Assembly (NCBI RefSeq): GCF_028372415.1
Contig: NC_092877.1
Span: 249,751,510-249,815,509 of the forward strand
Length of the DNA stretch: 64,000 nucleotides
Direction of reading: 5' to 3'
Source of the DNA: Notamacropus eugenii
Taxonomy: Eukaryota; Chordata; Mammalia; Diprotodontia; Macropodidae
Shown: positions 34,873 through 46,220 of the stretch, piece after piece
Numbering within the stretch: position 1 is the stretch's first letter
Layout: the number at the start of each line of letters is the position of its first letter
Translations under genes and position numbers: made by a program
The notes under the pieces: generated by a model
Database searches by the model: none
What the model saw: the letters and a program-made list of their open reading frames with translations, nothing else
Told to the model about the DNA's origin: nothing

Positions 34873-37170
34873 TACAAGCAGAATAGTTCCCTTGGAATCC
34901 ATGGTGGGACCAAGTTGAAATTCAGTTAAATTCATTCATTTTTCAATATAATTTTGTTTGCCACCTTATGCTTTTATTTAAAAATATTAAGGTAGTAAGA
35001 TCATACAATGTCTTCCAAAGACATATTCCCATCTCTACCACTATTGAGATGTTGCTGCATGTCCTCTTCAAACTACTTAATCCTTAATGTTATGCAAATG
35101 AGTTTTTATTCTAAAAAAAGAGCGTTTTCCTCCCTTAGCATTCATGTCTCTGTAATTAATAACGTTACCAAATGCCTACTTCCTATGCTTGTGTCTGGGT
35201 TTTTTGAGCTACTCATTGTGAAGCCTTTTTTTTATCAGTTAAAGTTTTGTAGGAAATTAGAGTAGAAGGGAAAAAACAGCCACAGGCAATACTGTTTTTA
35301 AAACATTATGCTGATATTGTCATTATTTATAATGCCTTCTTTTTATTATTTGTCTTTCTTCTAATTTAATTTGGCCTTTCTTCTAATCACTTAAGGCTCA
35401 GACTTTATTTAGATATTTGACTCTAAAATGTCTCCCCAGTTGTTGCTTAGTAATTTCCTTTTGGTAAAGAGACAGTCAATTTGAGCTTTTTTTAAAAAAA
35501 AAAATCACTTATTCTTGTGATGCCCAACAGCTCTACCCTCTCAAAAATATATTTGGCCATTCAATTATTTGAAAACATTTCAAATTCCTAATTCTGAAAG
35601 CATTCATTTAAAGAAAATCTGAGTCTTCAAAATGCTTTTGCTTATAGTAAAAGTAAATTTTTTTAAGTTCATCAATATTTCATCACTTCTAAGTTATCTT
35701 CAAGCTCTAAGTCTATGCTCCTTTGTTGTTATGATCATATAACTTTGAAGTAAAATTGATTTTATAGTGTTTCTTTGCCAAATAACCACACAGTAAATAT
35801 TTACTTTTTCTGTTTTTATAACTATTTAATAATCTTGATTAAACTATGTAGAGGACACACAGGAATCACCAAAATATAGCAAACATTTGTATATTGTCAT
35901 TTAATAAACAAAATCTGATAAATTTAAAATGTAGACTATTCCACAAATTTTATAAGTATTTAAAAATGTAAATTAAACTTTAAAATTTAAACTGCTGAAT
36001 GAATGTTATTTCATAACTATTGTCTATCAGAATTGTCAACAAATGCATATTCCAATGTTTCTAAATTCATATCAGAAAAAAAAAAAACTAATACAAAGGA
36101 AAGAGAGAATCTTTCTTCAACTTTATTCAAAATGGTAGAATTCTGCTAGTGCGAAGCTTGAATAATGCTTCTACATTCTGTAAAAATCCAAAGCAGAAAT
36201 GTGACTCCATGTACTTATTGAATTTGGGGCTGGTGGCAGGAACCGTGGTATAGGGCATATAGCTTATCCCCAGCCTAGTTATTATTCCATTTCAGATCAA
36301 TTCTGAACTTGTGCTGCCCATAACTTTTAAAAAATATGTTTACATAAAAATTCAGACTGACAGTTAAATGATTTGATCGTGGTGTTGTGCATTAGTCAGA
36401 TATGAGAAGAGAATACAGAAATGGCTAACTATAGAGTTTGTTTTGTTTTGTTTTGTTTTTTATTTTCTCTTTCCAATACATGCTAGTTCTTTAAAAGATG
36501 TTAAACTACATATGGCGAAAAAGGAAGGATGAAACAGCTAATGGACTAGTGAAATGGTAGCATCTCCATCAAATTTCAGATGCTTATCTATTTCAAGTCT
36601 TGAAAAAAATCAACTTATCAGTATTCATATTGTTCAGGAAATTTAAGTTATATTCTATCTATATATGATTCTGTACACAGGTGAACTACTGGCTCTCTGT
36701 GGTAGTCCTTGAAGATGGGGTTTGAAGATAGAATGTTTAAAGTACATAATCAAATGAAGAGAAATACAGGCACCATTAGGGTGAAACTTTTGTTTTGAAA
36801 AAAACATTTTTTTAATCTTTCCTAGAAAGAGGCCTTTTCTAGGTTCTGTAGTACAGAAACAATAATGGATTGATTTAGGAAACATAGAATACACCCATTT
36901 AGATATTATTGTAATTAAGAATCATGGAAAATTATTATTGGTTTCTTTTTTTCTTCAAATTTACTTTCATGATCTTTATGTAAACTCTTTCACTCCCCCA
37001 CTTTTGCAAACATTCACCCTCAACTTAATAATCTGAAGCTACCAACTCATTTATTCATGTTGCATGTATATTCTCAAACATGTTTTATGCAATTAAACAA
37101 AAGTAGCTATGGGGTAAAGGGAAAAATCATAGATGTTAATCAACTCAACTACCTTAAAATCAAACAGATT

Positions 37171-37213
37171 TTGTGTGTGTGTGTGTGTATGTGTGTGCAT
37201 GTGTGTGTGTGTA
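37171..37213. repeat. (TG)n microsatellite
   Basis: About 20 TG units with two interruptions. Confidence 0.93.
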
Positions 37214-38443
37214 CACATACAGAGAGAACGGGGAAAAAAAGAGAGAGGGACGGAGACTAACTTGGATTGAAAAGAAAACATTCTAAATAGATAAATGCAA
37301 AGAATCTAATAAGTAATGTTTCTTTAAGATACATTTGAGACCTCCCTTTTGCTACTATTCTGTTCATTCACTTTTTGTTATTCAAATACATCATAATTAT
37401 CCCTAATTTTAATGAATAAATAGTCCTTAACATTAAAAATTTATTTCCCAGTATGTCTGTGATAAAGAAGAAATGATATTTTTCTTACCTTTAATCTCTG
37501 CATCTGGAAGAGGGAATAATTGAAGATAAGTAAGAAAATGACAAAGGAGGATAATTTTGTTTTGTTATATGTTACATCTTGCAAAGAAAGTCGGTTACTC
37601 AAAAAAAAAAATAACCAGCATATTATGGGAGATGTCTAAAATAATATTTTAAGGGAATTTGTTTAATCCGTATAATTTTGAATCACAAATGTCAATTAAA
37701 GAGACCAAAGACATTAAAGATAATTAAACTTATAATAATCACTTCTCAATCTAAATAAGAAAAAAAATTATGCACTACTATAGCCACCTTTGGTAGGAAA
37801 TTTGTCCCATTTCTGGAATTTTGATATTTTGAAAATACTAAAATGAAGCCAATGAATTTGGTGCCTCACACTTATTTTTTTTTTCTCATACCAAATACTG
37901 TGAGATTTAATAGCTAGTCCTATATGTCAAGGATTGTACACGGAACATTCCAAATGTGAATTCTAAAGATGACAGTATTTTGTTTGATAAAGCTTTCCAC
38001 TTTTTAAATATTTCTTCAAAGTGCTAGAAGCATGTTTTCTTTGCAGCTGAAATGTGAGAGTTTCACCTCCCATAAATGTTAATTACTATTAATAGTAGCC
38101 TAATAGAATTCACGCTTCTTCCTTGAATCTATGCAGAATCATGGCATGCTTTATAAATCAATTTTATAAATGATCACTATCCATACTTTAAAAATCACCT
38201 TGGAAACTATAAACACAATTAATTATAAACAAAACTATTGTAACACAGATGAGGCAGATTTATCCTTAGTTAAATTTTACATTTTGTGAGTCAGTAAATG
38301 ATGAAAGAAAAAGAAATTTTATTTAGCGTTTTCAAGGTATGATTTTGTTTGACTGTATAACCTTAAATCTTGACACAGATCTGAAGAGGCAGCAGTAAAA
38401 AGAGATGGATGTTTCATCACCTACCATTCATTTTGAGATAACA

Positions 38444-38487
38444 GCTTACATCTCCATAGCTGGATGCTTACATCTCCATAGCTGGAT
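38444..38487. repeat. Perfect 22-base tandem duplication
   Basis: Two identical adjacent 22-base units beginning gcttacatctccatag. There is no change between them, so the duplication is recent. Confidence 0.95.
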
Positions 38488-39325
38488 AAAGAAAATTAGA
38501 GAATAAATATAACCTGGGATTTCTAAAAAGCCTTGGTTTTGTTGGTTTTCCAGCCAAAGAGGAAGAATTCCACAATAATCCTTCAAAAAGTTCCTTTCCC
38601 CACCTGCAACCCCAAAGCTCTTACTAGTTCACAGGAGAGGACTGTCATGAGGAGTTCTTTCATTTTAGGAAAACACAGTTGAGGTGAAGGAGAGATAATG
38701 ATGATGGTGGTATAGAAGACAGAACGACTAAGGACTTAGTCCTGTCAGATAAAAGGTATGGTCAGAGTGTAAAGGTATGCCAAGACTGTATATTTTTGGC
38801 CCCATAAGACTTAGGGTAAGATTTGTCAAAGGAGAGGAGCAGGGTATAGACAGGACCCTTGGGTTGTCAGTTCAGTGGCAATTAAATCATGCAAAAGAGC
38901 AATCAGCAGAAGACCATGCAGGAAGTTATGGGGCAGGTAGTCAATGTGGAGAAATTAAATGTGCCTTTCTAGATAAATAGTGTACTGCCTCCTGATCTCA
39001 AAATTATAGGTAAAACTACCTCTGGCTATTTGTAGCTCAGGTGAGATGTGAGGACTCTAGCTAATTCCTTGCATTTGAATACCTCAGAGATGCTGAAGAT
39101 GGCAAAATATTTTACCTAGAGAGTTAGGTTCTCACTCAAATATGTCTGACTGGGTGACACTTCTTCGGTCACAGAGCAAGCCCAGTCAGAGTGGTCACAA
39201 GTAAAATGGAAATTTCTAGTCCAAAAATTACAGAAAAAGGAATGGATATCAACCCAGGAGAAAGAGGTGTGACCAGAGTAGAGACAACCTGCCAAGGAAA
39301 GACTAGGATACAGAAGAACTGTATT

Positions 39326-39353
39326 TGTGTGTGTGTGTGTGAGTGTGTGCGTG
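39326..39353. repeat. (TG)n microsatellite
   Basis: Short TG run with one GAG interruption. Confidence 0.9.
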
Positions 39354-41320
39354 TTATTCCAAAATAGCAATGACTCTTCTCCCACATTTGAGGAAAATTG
39401 TTATTCCATGTGAATGTAATACACTAAAAGCATTCATTTTGTGTTTCTTAATGTTCCGTTCCTTTTCAGTTGCCATTGTTCATGCTGTTTTGCAGATTAA
39501 CTCTGTGTCAGTAAATCCTAGTCTGTTTCTAACACCTAACATTACATTAGCATTAATGAAACAAAGAGGAAAAGAATATCCTTCTCAATTTCATGTCCTT
39601 CCAAAAGATTCTCTAACCCTAGAACTAACCATTTTCACAATAGGAATTTATGTTTTCCATGTATCTCCAAGTGGAATTTGGGATCTTTTATCCTGAGGGC
39701 ATATATGACTCTATGTGATTCATGGATTATAGGAAAAGGATCACTAAAGACGGTAGGTTTCCTTTGCCAGCCCCTTACCCTTCCAAAAAAACTTCAGAGG
39801 AATAAAATTGAGCTTAATAGACAATATCCAAAATGATAAAAGAAATGTTCATCATTAAAGCTATACACTGTAGACTAGTCGATTCTTAGTTATGTAGGGG
39901 CTAATTATTCACTTTGTGGATTTTTCTTACCCTTTCCTTTTGCTGTTTTCCCCTCTCTTATCATTTCACTCCTTATTAGAAACTTTGCCACAGGGCAGGA
40001 AGAAGAAGCAAAGGAAAAACATGTACAATGTGGAGTTCAACTTTTCTATTTCATAATGACTTTCTAAAAATGTGAGTAGGTGAGAAATTTTTTAAAATAG
40101 TTATAAACATAGATAATACAAATATAAGTATGTATGCACATATCTATCTATAAATATATATGTGTATATAATATGTGTATATATATAAATGCAAGACATG
40201 TCTATATGTTACCTATTCAATATATGCATAAATGTATACATAATTACAAATGTAAAATATGTTTATGTACAATGAATTCTGTATGAAATGAAGGAAGCTC
40301 CTTAAAAATTCATAAATAAGCTAATTATAATTTACAGAATCTTTATTAAATATTTGATTTTTAATTTGTTCTGTAATTATGCTCTAATCTTGTAAGTTAA
40401 GTATCAAAAACAAGAACCAGAAAAAGTAAACATAACCTTAGAGAGCACTTGACTTGAAAGAAGTTAAAATCAGTCAATAAGGAAAATATACCATATGAAG
40501 AATTAGGGAGCACACTTTTCTAGGTCTGTTTTATAAGGAGTGGCTTTAGCTGTGTTTGTCCAAAGTACACTTTCTACACTGATATACATCTAGCTCTACC
40601 TGGGGTGTGAGCTCAGTACATAGTTTGTCAGCAGAGACACATTTTGTGATGAGTTTGCTCTTCAGAGAGGACCTCATCTGTATTACATCTGGTAGGTGGC
40701 ATATATCATGAACAACATACACTTAGCTCAGGAAAGAAAGCTGTGACTTTGGTTTGTAACTTAGGTTCTAAAAATTGCCAATGGCGTAAACTTAGCATGT
40801 GAGGTGTTGACACTGCTGTTTATCCTGAAAGCACGGATTTGTGTTGGTAAGGATTGACACTGCCCTTCACATTCGTAGGTGTGACTGTGGATATTGTGGC
40901 TACCCATATATGCTACTACTCAACTGAAAGTGTGTACCTAGCCATCTTTGTTGTGCTGCACATACATAAAGAAGAGAATTCATTGTTTTAGAGTTGCTGT
41001 TACTCTTTCCAAGGAAAAGCTTTGTTTACATTTCTTATCTAGATTCCTTCCATTGTCCCTTTTCCTTGAACTTCTATATTGCTGATTCCTAACAGCCAAG
41101 TTACTTCTTTCACTGGACTCCCTTCATCCATCCCAACTAGCCCTTAGATTTCAAGATTATGTAGCATCACCTGAAGGAAGGGGTCTTTAAATTACATACT
41201 TAAGCAGCACTTTCAAGAATGTTCCTTTAACATTTAGTTACACAGATGGTAAGGCAGAATGTGTATATGTGTTTTGTGAGTACTGATTAGGTGAATAGAG
41301 GAGACAGAGAAGAGAAAGAC

Positions 41321-41380
41321 AAACACACAAACACACACACACAGAAACACACACATGCACAGAAACACATACACACTAAA
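41321..41380. repeat. (CA)n-rich tract
   Basis: Repeated acacaca/gaaacaca units. Confidence 0.85.
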
Positions 41381-41454
41381 GAGACAGAGAGCATACCCCT
41401 TAGTTAAGAGACCTTGTTAAGAGAAGCAAGTATATAGCTAGTAAAACTTTATGT

Positions 41455-41595
41455 GTACAATATTTGCCTCATTTTGTTCATATATAAAATGAGCATAATC
41501 ATAAATTCTGCTGCATAAAATTGTTATGAAAATCAAATGAGATAACATATATAAAGAACGTGTCACATCTTAAAACACTATATAAAAGTGATCAT
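41455..41595 (+). mobile_element. MIR 3' fragment
   Basis: ttgcctcattttgttcatat, then aaatgagcataatcataaat, then gttatgaaaatcaaatgaga follows MIR order. Confidence 0.55.
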
Positions 41596-41785
41596 TTTTT
41601 TACTTATCAATCTTTCAGTTTGTAGCTATGTAATGTTTGAATTTTCTTTACACTGGGCTTATTTCAAAAAGTGGATGCAGTGTTGCCAGAAGAAAGATCT
41701 CTATTTACCAAAAGGCTGGGGGGAAACACTATTTTTTTTAATTAATATATTTGTCAATCATGAAACTTCTTAGTTTTCTTCCACA

Positions 41786-41818
<33 letters not shown>
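41786..41818. repeat. (TG)n microsatellite
   Basis: Uninterrupted TG run after a short tatg. Confidence 0.93.
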
Positions 41819-41820
<2 letters not shown>

Positions 41821-41859
41821 ATATTTCTACAGAGTTTTTTCACCTCTGTTTCTAGTGGT

Positions 41860-42215
41860 GGGTAGCACATTTAATTGCTAGGGCTTTGGAAATGTGGTTG
41901 GTCATTATACTTGTCTGAGAGCCTAAGACTTTTAAAATTGTTTACTGCATTGTAGTTTTATCCATTCTTGCCCTAGTTCTGCTTTTTACACTCAATACTA
42001 CATCATATAAGTCTTCTCAGTTTTCTCTGAATTTACCCTCTTTATCATTTCCTTATAGCATAATAGTATTCTATCATATTCATAAATTTTAACTCCTCTC
42101 ATTGATGATGGGCATGTTTACAATTTCTCCATTCTTTGACACCAGAAAAAGAGCCATAAATAGTTTTGAACATCCTTATTTAGAATGGTTTGCTTAGGAC
42201 TAATCCTTCCCTTAA
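41860..42215 (-). mobile_element. Old L1 3'-end fragment
   Basis: Antisense end of ORF2 and 3' UTR: catataagtcttctcagttt, catttccttatagcataata, tctcattgatgatgggcatg, aaagagccataaatag. Strongly diverged. Confidence 0.65.
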
Positions 42216-43139
42216 TATGTAATACCTCTAATTCCTTCTTCATCCCTTTCACTCTGATTTTCCTAGTGAATGAAACTTATTTTTTTTTCCAGGTACAAAG
42301 CTTTTATTTATTTTTATTTTTTAAAATATACAATTAATTCATTTTTCAGTATTTACTTTAACAAGAATTTGAATTTAAAATTTTCTCCCCATCTCTCCCT
42401 GCTCCCCCACTTCAGCACATCATGAACCTCATCCACCCCTTCCTCCAGTCTGTCTTCCTTTCTATTATCCACCCTTCTTCCATCCCACTCCCCTCTTTTT
42501 TCCTGTAGGGCAAAATAGATGTCTCTACCAACTTGCCTGTACACCTTATTTTCCAGCTACACACTAAAACAATTTTTAACACACATTATTAAAGCTTTGA
42601 GTTCCATATTCTCTCCTTTCCTCTCTCCCCACTCACTCTTATTGACAAAAGAAACAATTCAATATGGGTCATACATATGTAGCCATGCAGAACACTTCTG
42701 TAACTGTTATGTTGCAAAAGAATAACCACATTTCCCTCTGTCTTATCTGGACCTCCATTTATTCCATTCTTTCCCTTTACCTATCCTCCCACAACAATGT
42801 TTGCTTCTGATTATCCCTTTCTTCAACTTGCTGTCCTTTCTATTATCTTCCCTCTCCTATCCCTTTCCTCTCTGTCTTTCTACAGGTTAAAATACATTTC
42901 CATATGCAGTTGAGTGTGTGTTACTTCCTTCTTAAGCTAAATCCCATGACAGTAAGGCTCACTTATTTCCTTTCATCTCCCCCCCTTCCCCTCTATTGTA
43001 AAAGCTCTTTCTTGACTCTTTATGTGAGATGACTTGCTACATTCTACCTTTCCCTTTCTCTTATTCCTACTACATTCCACTCAACAGTAAATTTAATTTT
43101 TTAGGTTTTCTCCCCTCATATTCAGCTCACCCTGTGCCC

Positions 43140-43236
43140 TATATATATATATATAATATGCATACATACATATTCATATACACCTATATACATATGTGTG
43201 TATATATATATGTATATGCATGTGTGTATGTATGTA
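43140..43236. repeat. (TA)/(TG)n microsatellite
   Basis: tata, cata and tgtg units at the microsatellite site of the HAL1 3' region. Confidence 0.9.
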
Positions 43237-43372
43237 TGCATCTATAACTTCCTTCTCAGCATCCTAACTCTGAAAAAGTTCTCATGAGTTGCAAATAACA
43301 TCTTTCCATGGAGGAATGTACACAGTTCAACTTTAATGAGTTCCTTAAGGCTTGTATTTCCTGTTTACCTTT

Positions 43373-43636
43373 TCATATTTTTCTTAATTCTTGTATTTGA
43401 AAGTCAAATTTTCTATTCAGCTCTGGTCTTTTCAACAAGAATGCTTGGAAGTCCTCTATTTCATTGAAATTCCATTTTTCCCCCTTAAGTATTATAGTAA
43501 TTTTTTTTTTTCTGAGAAGGTGATTCTTGGTTTTAAACCTATCTCCTTTCACCTCTGGAATATCATATTCCAAGTCCTTCCATCCCTTAGTGTAGAAGCT
43601 GCTAAATCCTATGTTATACTGATTGTATTTCCACAA
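43373..43636 (-). pseudogene. HAL1 ORF1 C-terminal fragment
   Basis: 87 codons with the L1-type ORF1p C-terminal landmarks 'KGWKDLEYDIPEV' and 'EIEDFQAFLLKRPELNRKF'. A separate piece of the same ORF1, 44209-44412 minus, holds the acidic coiled-coil part ('EELKEYFENQVTEVKEKLGR'). The two are separated by stops, so no intact protein is encoded. Confidence 0.75.
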
Positions 43637-44999
43637 TACTTGAATTGGTTCTTTCTGTCTGCTTGCAATTTTTTCTCCTTGATCTGGAACAGTGCAATTT
43701 GGCTAAAATGTTTCCAGGATTTTTCCTTTTGGGATCTCTTTCAGGAGGCAATTGGTGAATTCTTTCCATTTTTATTTTACCCTCAGGTTCTAAAATATCA
43801 GAGCAGTTTTGCTTGACAATTGCTTGGAAGATGATATCTAGATTCTTTTTTTTTAATCATGCTTGTCAAGTAGACCAACACTTTCTAAATTATGTCTCCT
43901 GAATCTATTTTACAGGCCAGTTGTTTTTGGAAGGAGATATTCCACATTTTCTTCTTTTTTCTTTTCATTCTTTTGGTTTTGTTTTATAATTTCTTGGTTT
44001 CCCATAAAGTAATTAGCTTCCATCTGCTCCATTTTAATTCTTTAAAGAATTATTTTCTTCAATGTGCTTTTGAACCTCCTTTTCCATTTGGCCCATTCTG
44101 CTTTTAAAGCATTGTTCTCATCATTATCTTTTTGGACCTTTTTGCTATTTGGGTTAGCCTATTTTTAAAGGAGTCATTTCTTCAGCATTTTTTTTGGTTC
44201 TCCTTTAGCTAGCTGTTGATTTGTTTATCATAATTTTCTAGCATTGCTCTCATTTCTCTTCCCAATTTTTCCTTCACCTCCGTTACTTGATTTTCAAAAT
44301 ACTCTTTGAGCTCTTCCATGGCCTGAGACCACGGCATATTTTTTTGGGGCTTTGGGTATATAAACCTTGACCTTGCTGTCTTCCTCTGATTGTGTGTTTT
44401 GCTCTTCCTCATTCAAAAGGATGGAAGAAAATAACTTTTCACCAAGAAAATAACCTTTTATAGTCTTATATTTTCCCTTTTAGGATATTTTCCTAGTTAA
44501 TTGATAGACATTTGATTCCTTTGTCAAGTGCAGGCTATACTACCCTATAATACCTCTAGCTTCAGAGGTTTTTTTCAGCCATTATCTGAGATTTATCTAG
44601 GGATCTGTAAGTTCTCAATTCCTCCAAGGTGGCACAATCAAGGGAGAGGAGTTTATTCCTTTCCTGTCCTGCACTCTAACGTGTGAGCAACCTGAATGTA
44701 CTCTTTTATGTCCTTGAACTGCAAGCAGGATTCCCTCTTCATAAGCGCCACCAGCTCCACCATGCCAGTGCTTCTCCTCACCATAAGAACATCAGTCTGA
44801 ACTGAGACTCAGAGCAGCTGCTCAATTCCCCCAGGGTCACAAGGCTGAGGACTCCAAAAGTGGCAGAACCTGCCCTGTGGCTGGGTTTTGGACTGGACTC
44901 TGCTTTCCTCTCATCCAGGTGAAAGAGCTTTCTTGCTGACCTTTGAAGCCATCTTTAGCATTTGTGTGTTGAGAAATTTGGAAACCACAGTACCTACTG

Positions 45000-46220
45000 T
45001 GATTCAGCAGCAGAACCCACAAAACGACATAATGAAACAAATTTCCAGCCCAAGACACCGTGGAAGGGAGACAGGAAAGGACAGTCCAAGAGAAGAGTGC
45101 AGTTCAGCATAGGCCATGCTGCCAAGGACAGGGCCAGAGCAGACCCCAGGAAACTGAATCAGAGGCAGTTGTGGTGATTTTCAGATTTCTCAAACTGCAA
45201 ACACCAGAGAAACCTGAATTCTGTAGGAAATGTCTGTCAGATCTGGTTAAGAGAGGAAGGCTGTCCAATACTAACCTCAGAGTAGTAGCAACAGAGGTGG
45301 CAGCAATAGTGTCTGCTTCCTGAACTCTCAGCTCACAGACAGTGGGGAAATAGAGCACAGAGAGGGGTTGTAGGGATCCCTTTACTGGCACTGAGGCAGA
45401 ATAATCTTGCTTTATTCATAGATGGATCTGGATCTCAGTCCTTGGTGTCAGTCCTGGGAAAAGGAAAAATGCTGGGGTGGTGGAACTTGTGGCAGTGATG
45501 GAGAGGGAATCCTCTTCACAGTTTCAAGACAAAAAAGAATGTGGTCACTCATAAACAAGAGTACAACCTGGGAGAGGAGTAAACACTTCTCCTCTGAAGA
45601 ACATATAATATTGGAAGAACTGAAAATTTATGGGTGCCTAGAAGTAACTCTGAAAACAGCCTCACAAACCCCTTGAAGTTTGGCACAGTTTGCCCACCAC
45701 CCTGGAAGCAGAGTACTACCTTAACAAAGGGCTAAAAAGACAAGTAATTGTCTGGGAAAATAAGCAAACAATGGGGGTGGGGCGGGGAAATCAAACTATA
45801 GAATCTTACTTTGATGACAAGGAAGATCAAAATGTACAATCATAAGAAGACAACAAAGTCAAAGCCCCTAAATCCAATGCTTTCAAGAAAAATATGAATT
45901 GATCACAGGCCATGGGAGAACTCAAAAAAGATTTTGAAAATCAAGTAAGAGAAACAGAAAGAAAGAATTTGGAAGTGAAATAAGAGTGATGCAAGAAAAT
46001 CATGGCAAATGATTAAACAGCTTGGTGAAGGAGATACAAATAAAAAAAGAATGAAGAAAGTAACACCTTAAAAAGTAGACCAACCCAAATGGCAGAAAAG
46101 ACCCAAAAAGCCAATGAGGAGAATAATGCCTTAAAAAGCAAAATCGGCCATAAGGAAAGGTGTTCCAAAGTCTCACTGAGGAAAATAATTCCTTAAAAAT
46201 TAGAATGAGAGCTCTTCCCA
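45000..46220 (+). mobile_element. HAL1 5' half (first copy)
   Basis: 5' UTR plus N-terminal ORF1, ending around aattccttaaaaattagaatg. The same segment occurs again from about 46225, where it continues into a complete 3' end. Matching blocks include agcccaagacaccg/agcccaagaaagtc, the stretch 'aagattttgaaaat', and the 'aaaagcaaaatcggcc' coiled-coil part. The first ~105 bases of the element are missing. Confidence 0.75.

Larger units (their letters stand above)
34873..41454. other. Long stretch without recognised repeats
   Basis: 6.6 kb of AT-rich sequence in which I recognise no interspersed repeat and no gene. Short open frames, such as 117 codons at 39343-39696, show no family signature. 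Only microsatellites (TG at 37171-37213 and 39326-39353, TATG at 40120-40200, CA at 41321-41380) and a 22-base tandem duplication stand out. Confidence 0.5.
42298..45000 (-). mobile_element. Near-complete HAL1
   Basis: On the minus strand: 5' UTR from about 45000 (first ~230 bases missing relative to the copy at 53.9-57.1 kb), a decayed ORF1 (about 44410-43370), the microsatellite-bearing 3' region and an AAATAAATAAAAG tail at 42298. No ORF2. It stands head to head with the sense HAL1 that begins near 45000. Confidence 0.8.

Noticed and set aside
39343-39696. 117-codon open frame, plus strand
   Set aside because: No domain or family resemblance, begins inside a TG microsatellite, and AT-rich DNA gives such frames by chance.
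44837-45391. Open frames of 70-95 codons on both strands near 45 kb
   Set aside because: They lie in HAL1 5' UTR sequence and show no ORF1 or host-protein similarity.
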